The notes beneath the pieces are model-generated. The model did no database searches. It worked only from the letters and a program-made list of their open reading frames with translations, and was not told the origin of the DNA. A stretch of 64,000 bases of DNA from JAXLXE01 sp046328115 (GTDB taxonomy: Bacteria; Chloroflexota; UBA6077; JACCZL01), in assembly GCA_046328115.1 (NCBI GenBank), contig JAXLXE010000001.1, positions 1,798,001-1,862,000 of the forward strand, read 5' to 3'. The position numbers and the translations under genes were made by a program. This document shows positions 63,578 through 64,000 of the stretch, piece by piece. The first letter of the stretch is position 1. Each line of letters begins with the position of its first letter.

Positions 63578-64000
63578 CCCACCATCCCCGCCGCTGTGGA
63601 TCGCTCACACTTCCGCGACGCTTGCGGTACCTTTATGCCAGAGTCAACCACGCCTGAATACACGACGACGAAAGCGCACCCAGATCTCACAGCCGCTCAC
63701 CCCCGATAGCTTCCAACATCTCCTTGGCATCACCCTCGACCCATTCCAGGTCGAGGCCATCGAGGCGTTCCGCTCTGGCAGATCCGTCCTGGTCGCCGCG
63801 CCCACGGGCACCGGCAAGACCGCGGTTGCGGAGTTTGCCGTGCTGGACGCGCTCCAGCGCGGTGCTCGGGCGCTCTACACCACACCGATCAAGGCGCTCT
63901 CCAACCAGAAGTACCGCGACTTCGACCGCCTGGTAGCCCGCCTGCGCGAATCTGGCGAGCTTCCCGAAGGCCGCACCGTCGGCCTCCTCACAGGTGACAT
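63540..64000 (+). CDS. DEAD/DEAH-box helicase, Ski2-like (partial, N-terminus only)
   Basis: The frame runs off the window after about 153 codons. From about residue 57 it reads TPDSFQHLLGITLDPFQVEAIEAFRSG, then the Walker A APTGTGKT, AEFAVLDAL and motif Ia TTPIKALSNQKYRDF, the pattern of Ski2/Mtr4-type RNA helicases widespread in Actinobacteria and Chloroflexota. The only ordinary in-frame start I can find is ATG 63540, which adds about 55 poorly conserved residues and overlaps the minus-strand ORF; a shorter protein starting at an unusual codon near 63654 is possible. The family call is firm, the start is not. Confidence 0.8.
   Translation, partial: MAARLAGSYAARIPPSPPLWIAHTSATLAVPLCQSQPRLNTRRRKRTQISQPLTPDSFQHLLGITLDPFQVEAIEAFRSGRSVLVAAPTGTGKTAVAEFAVLDALQRGARALYTTPIKALSNQKYRDFDRLVARLRESGELPEGRTVGLLTGD

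Overview
The window is GC-rich, densely packed bacterial chromosome with no phage, insertion sequence or CRISPR array. Gene order points to Chloroflexota, perhaps a Thermomicrobia- or Limnocylindria-like lineage: a dcw cluster ending ftsZ-pgeF-yggS-yggT, dnaG next to the primary sigma factor, alaS followed by a membrane-anchored baseplate-J-like protein, then ruvX and mltG. This placement is inference from gene order and protein style, because no rRNA marker is present.

Layout. 1-199: end of a zinc-ribbon protein. 299-15288: division and cell-wall (dcw) cluster, opened by a sigma70-like promoter and five MraZ boxes, then mraZ-rsmH-ftsL-like-ftsI-mraY-murD-ftsW-murC/murB fusion-ftsQ-ftsA-ftsZ-pgeF-yggS-yggT, mostly with 4-8 bp overlaps. 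murE, murF, murG and ddl are not in it. 15317-17921 (minus): a hypothetical gene, two tRNA-Ser genes flanking a tiny EF-hand-like ORF, and argS. 18081-21411 (minus): two paralogous secreted glycosidase-like proteins, divergent from greA-lysS-serS-amidase (21540-26533). 26585-29543: ppdK with its own promoter and terminator. 29658-35266: dgt, dnaG, rpoD-type sigma factor and a WalJ-like metallo-hydrolase. 35369-41228: alaS, baseplate-J-like protein, ruvX, mltG and tRNA-Gly. 41346-49102: a PLP aminotransferase on plus, then minus-strand EamA transporter, secreted protein, receptor Ser/Thr kinase, SDR, small protein and tgt. 49124-59322 (plus): a polyprenyl-phosphate-type glycosyltransferase, metG, a small protein, a GT-C-like membrane protein, leucyl aminopeptidase and a 1325-residue YfhO-flippase fusion. 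59319-60343 (minus): moaC-moaB. 60420-64000: an MFS transporter, two PaiB-like FMN-binding regulators, a small ORF and the start of a Ski2-like helicase.

How the genes work together. The first 15 kb makes peptidoglycan precursors (MurB, MurC, MurD, MraY), polymerises them at the septum (FtsW, FtsI) and builds the divisome (FtsL, FtsQ, FtsA, FtsZ), with MraZ as likely autoregulator. The middle is information processing: aminoacyl-tRNA synthetases, GreA, primase, sigma factor, RuvX and tRNAs. The 49-59 kb block contains envelope-glycan-type proteins, the most unusual being one polypeptide that joins a YfhO-like membrane protein to a Wzx/MATE-like flippase. I found no clear defence system or biosynthetic cluster. 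The most novel-looking items are that fusion, the MurC-MurB fusion, the greA leader hairpin, the micro-ORFs, and the paired PaiB regulators sharing an upstream palindrome core.
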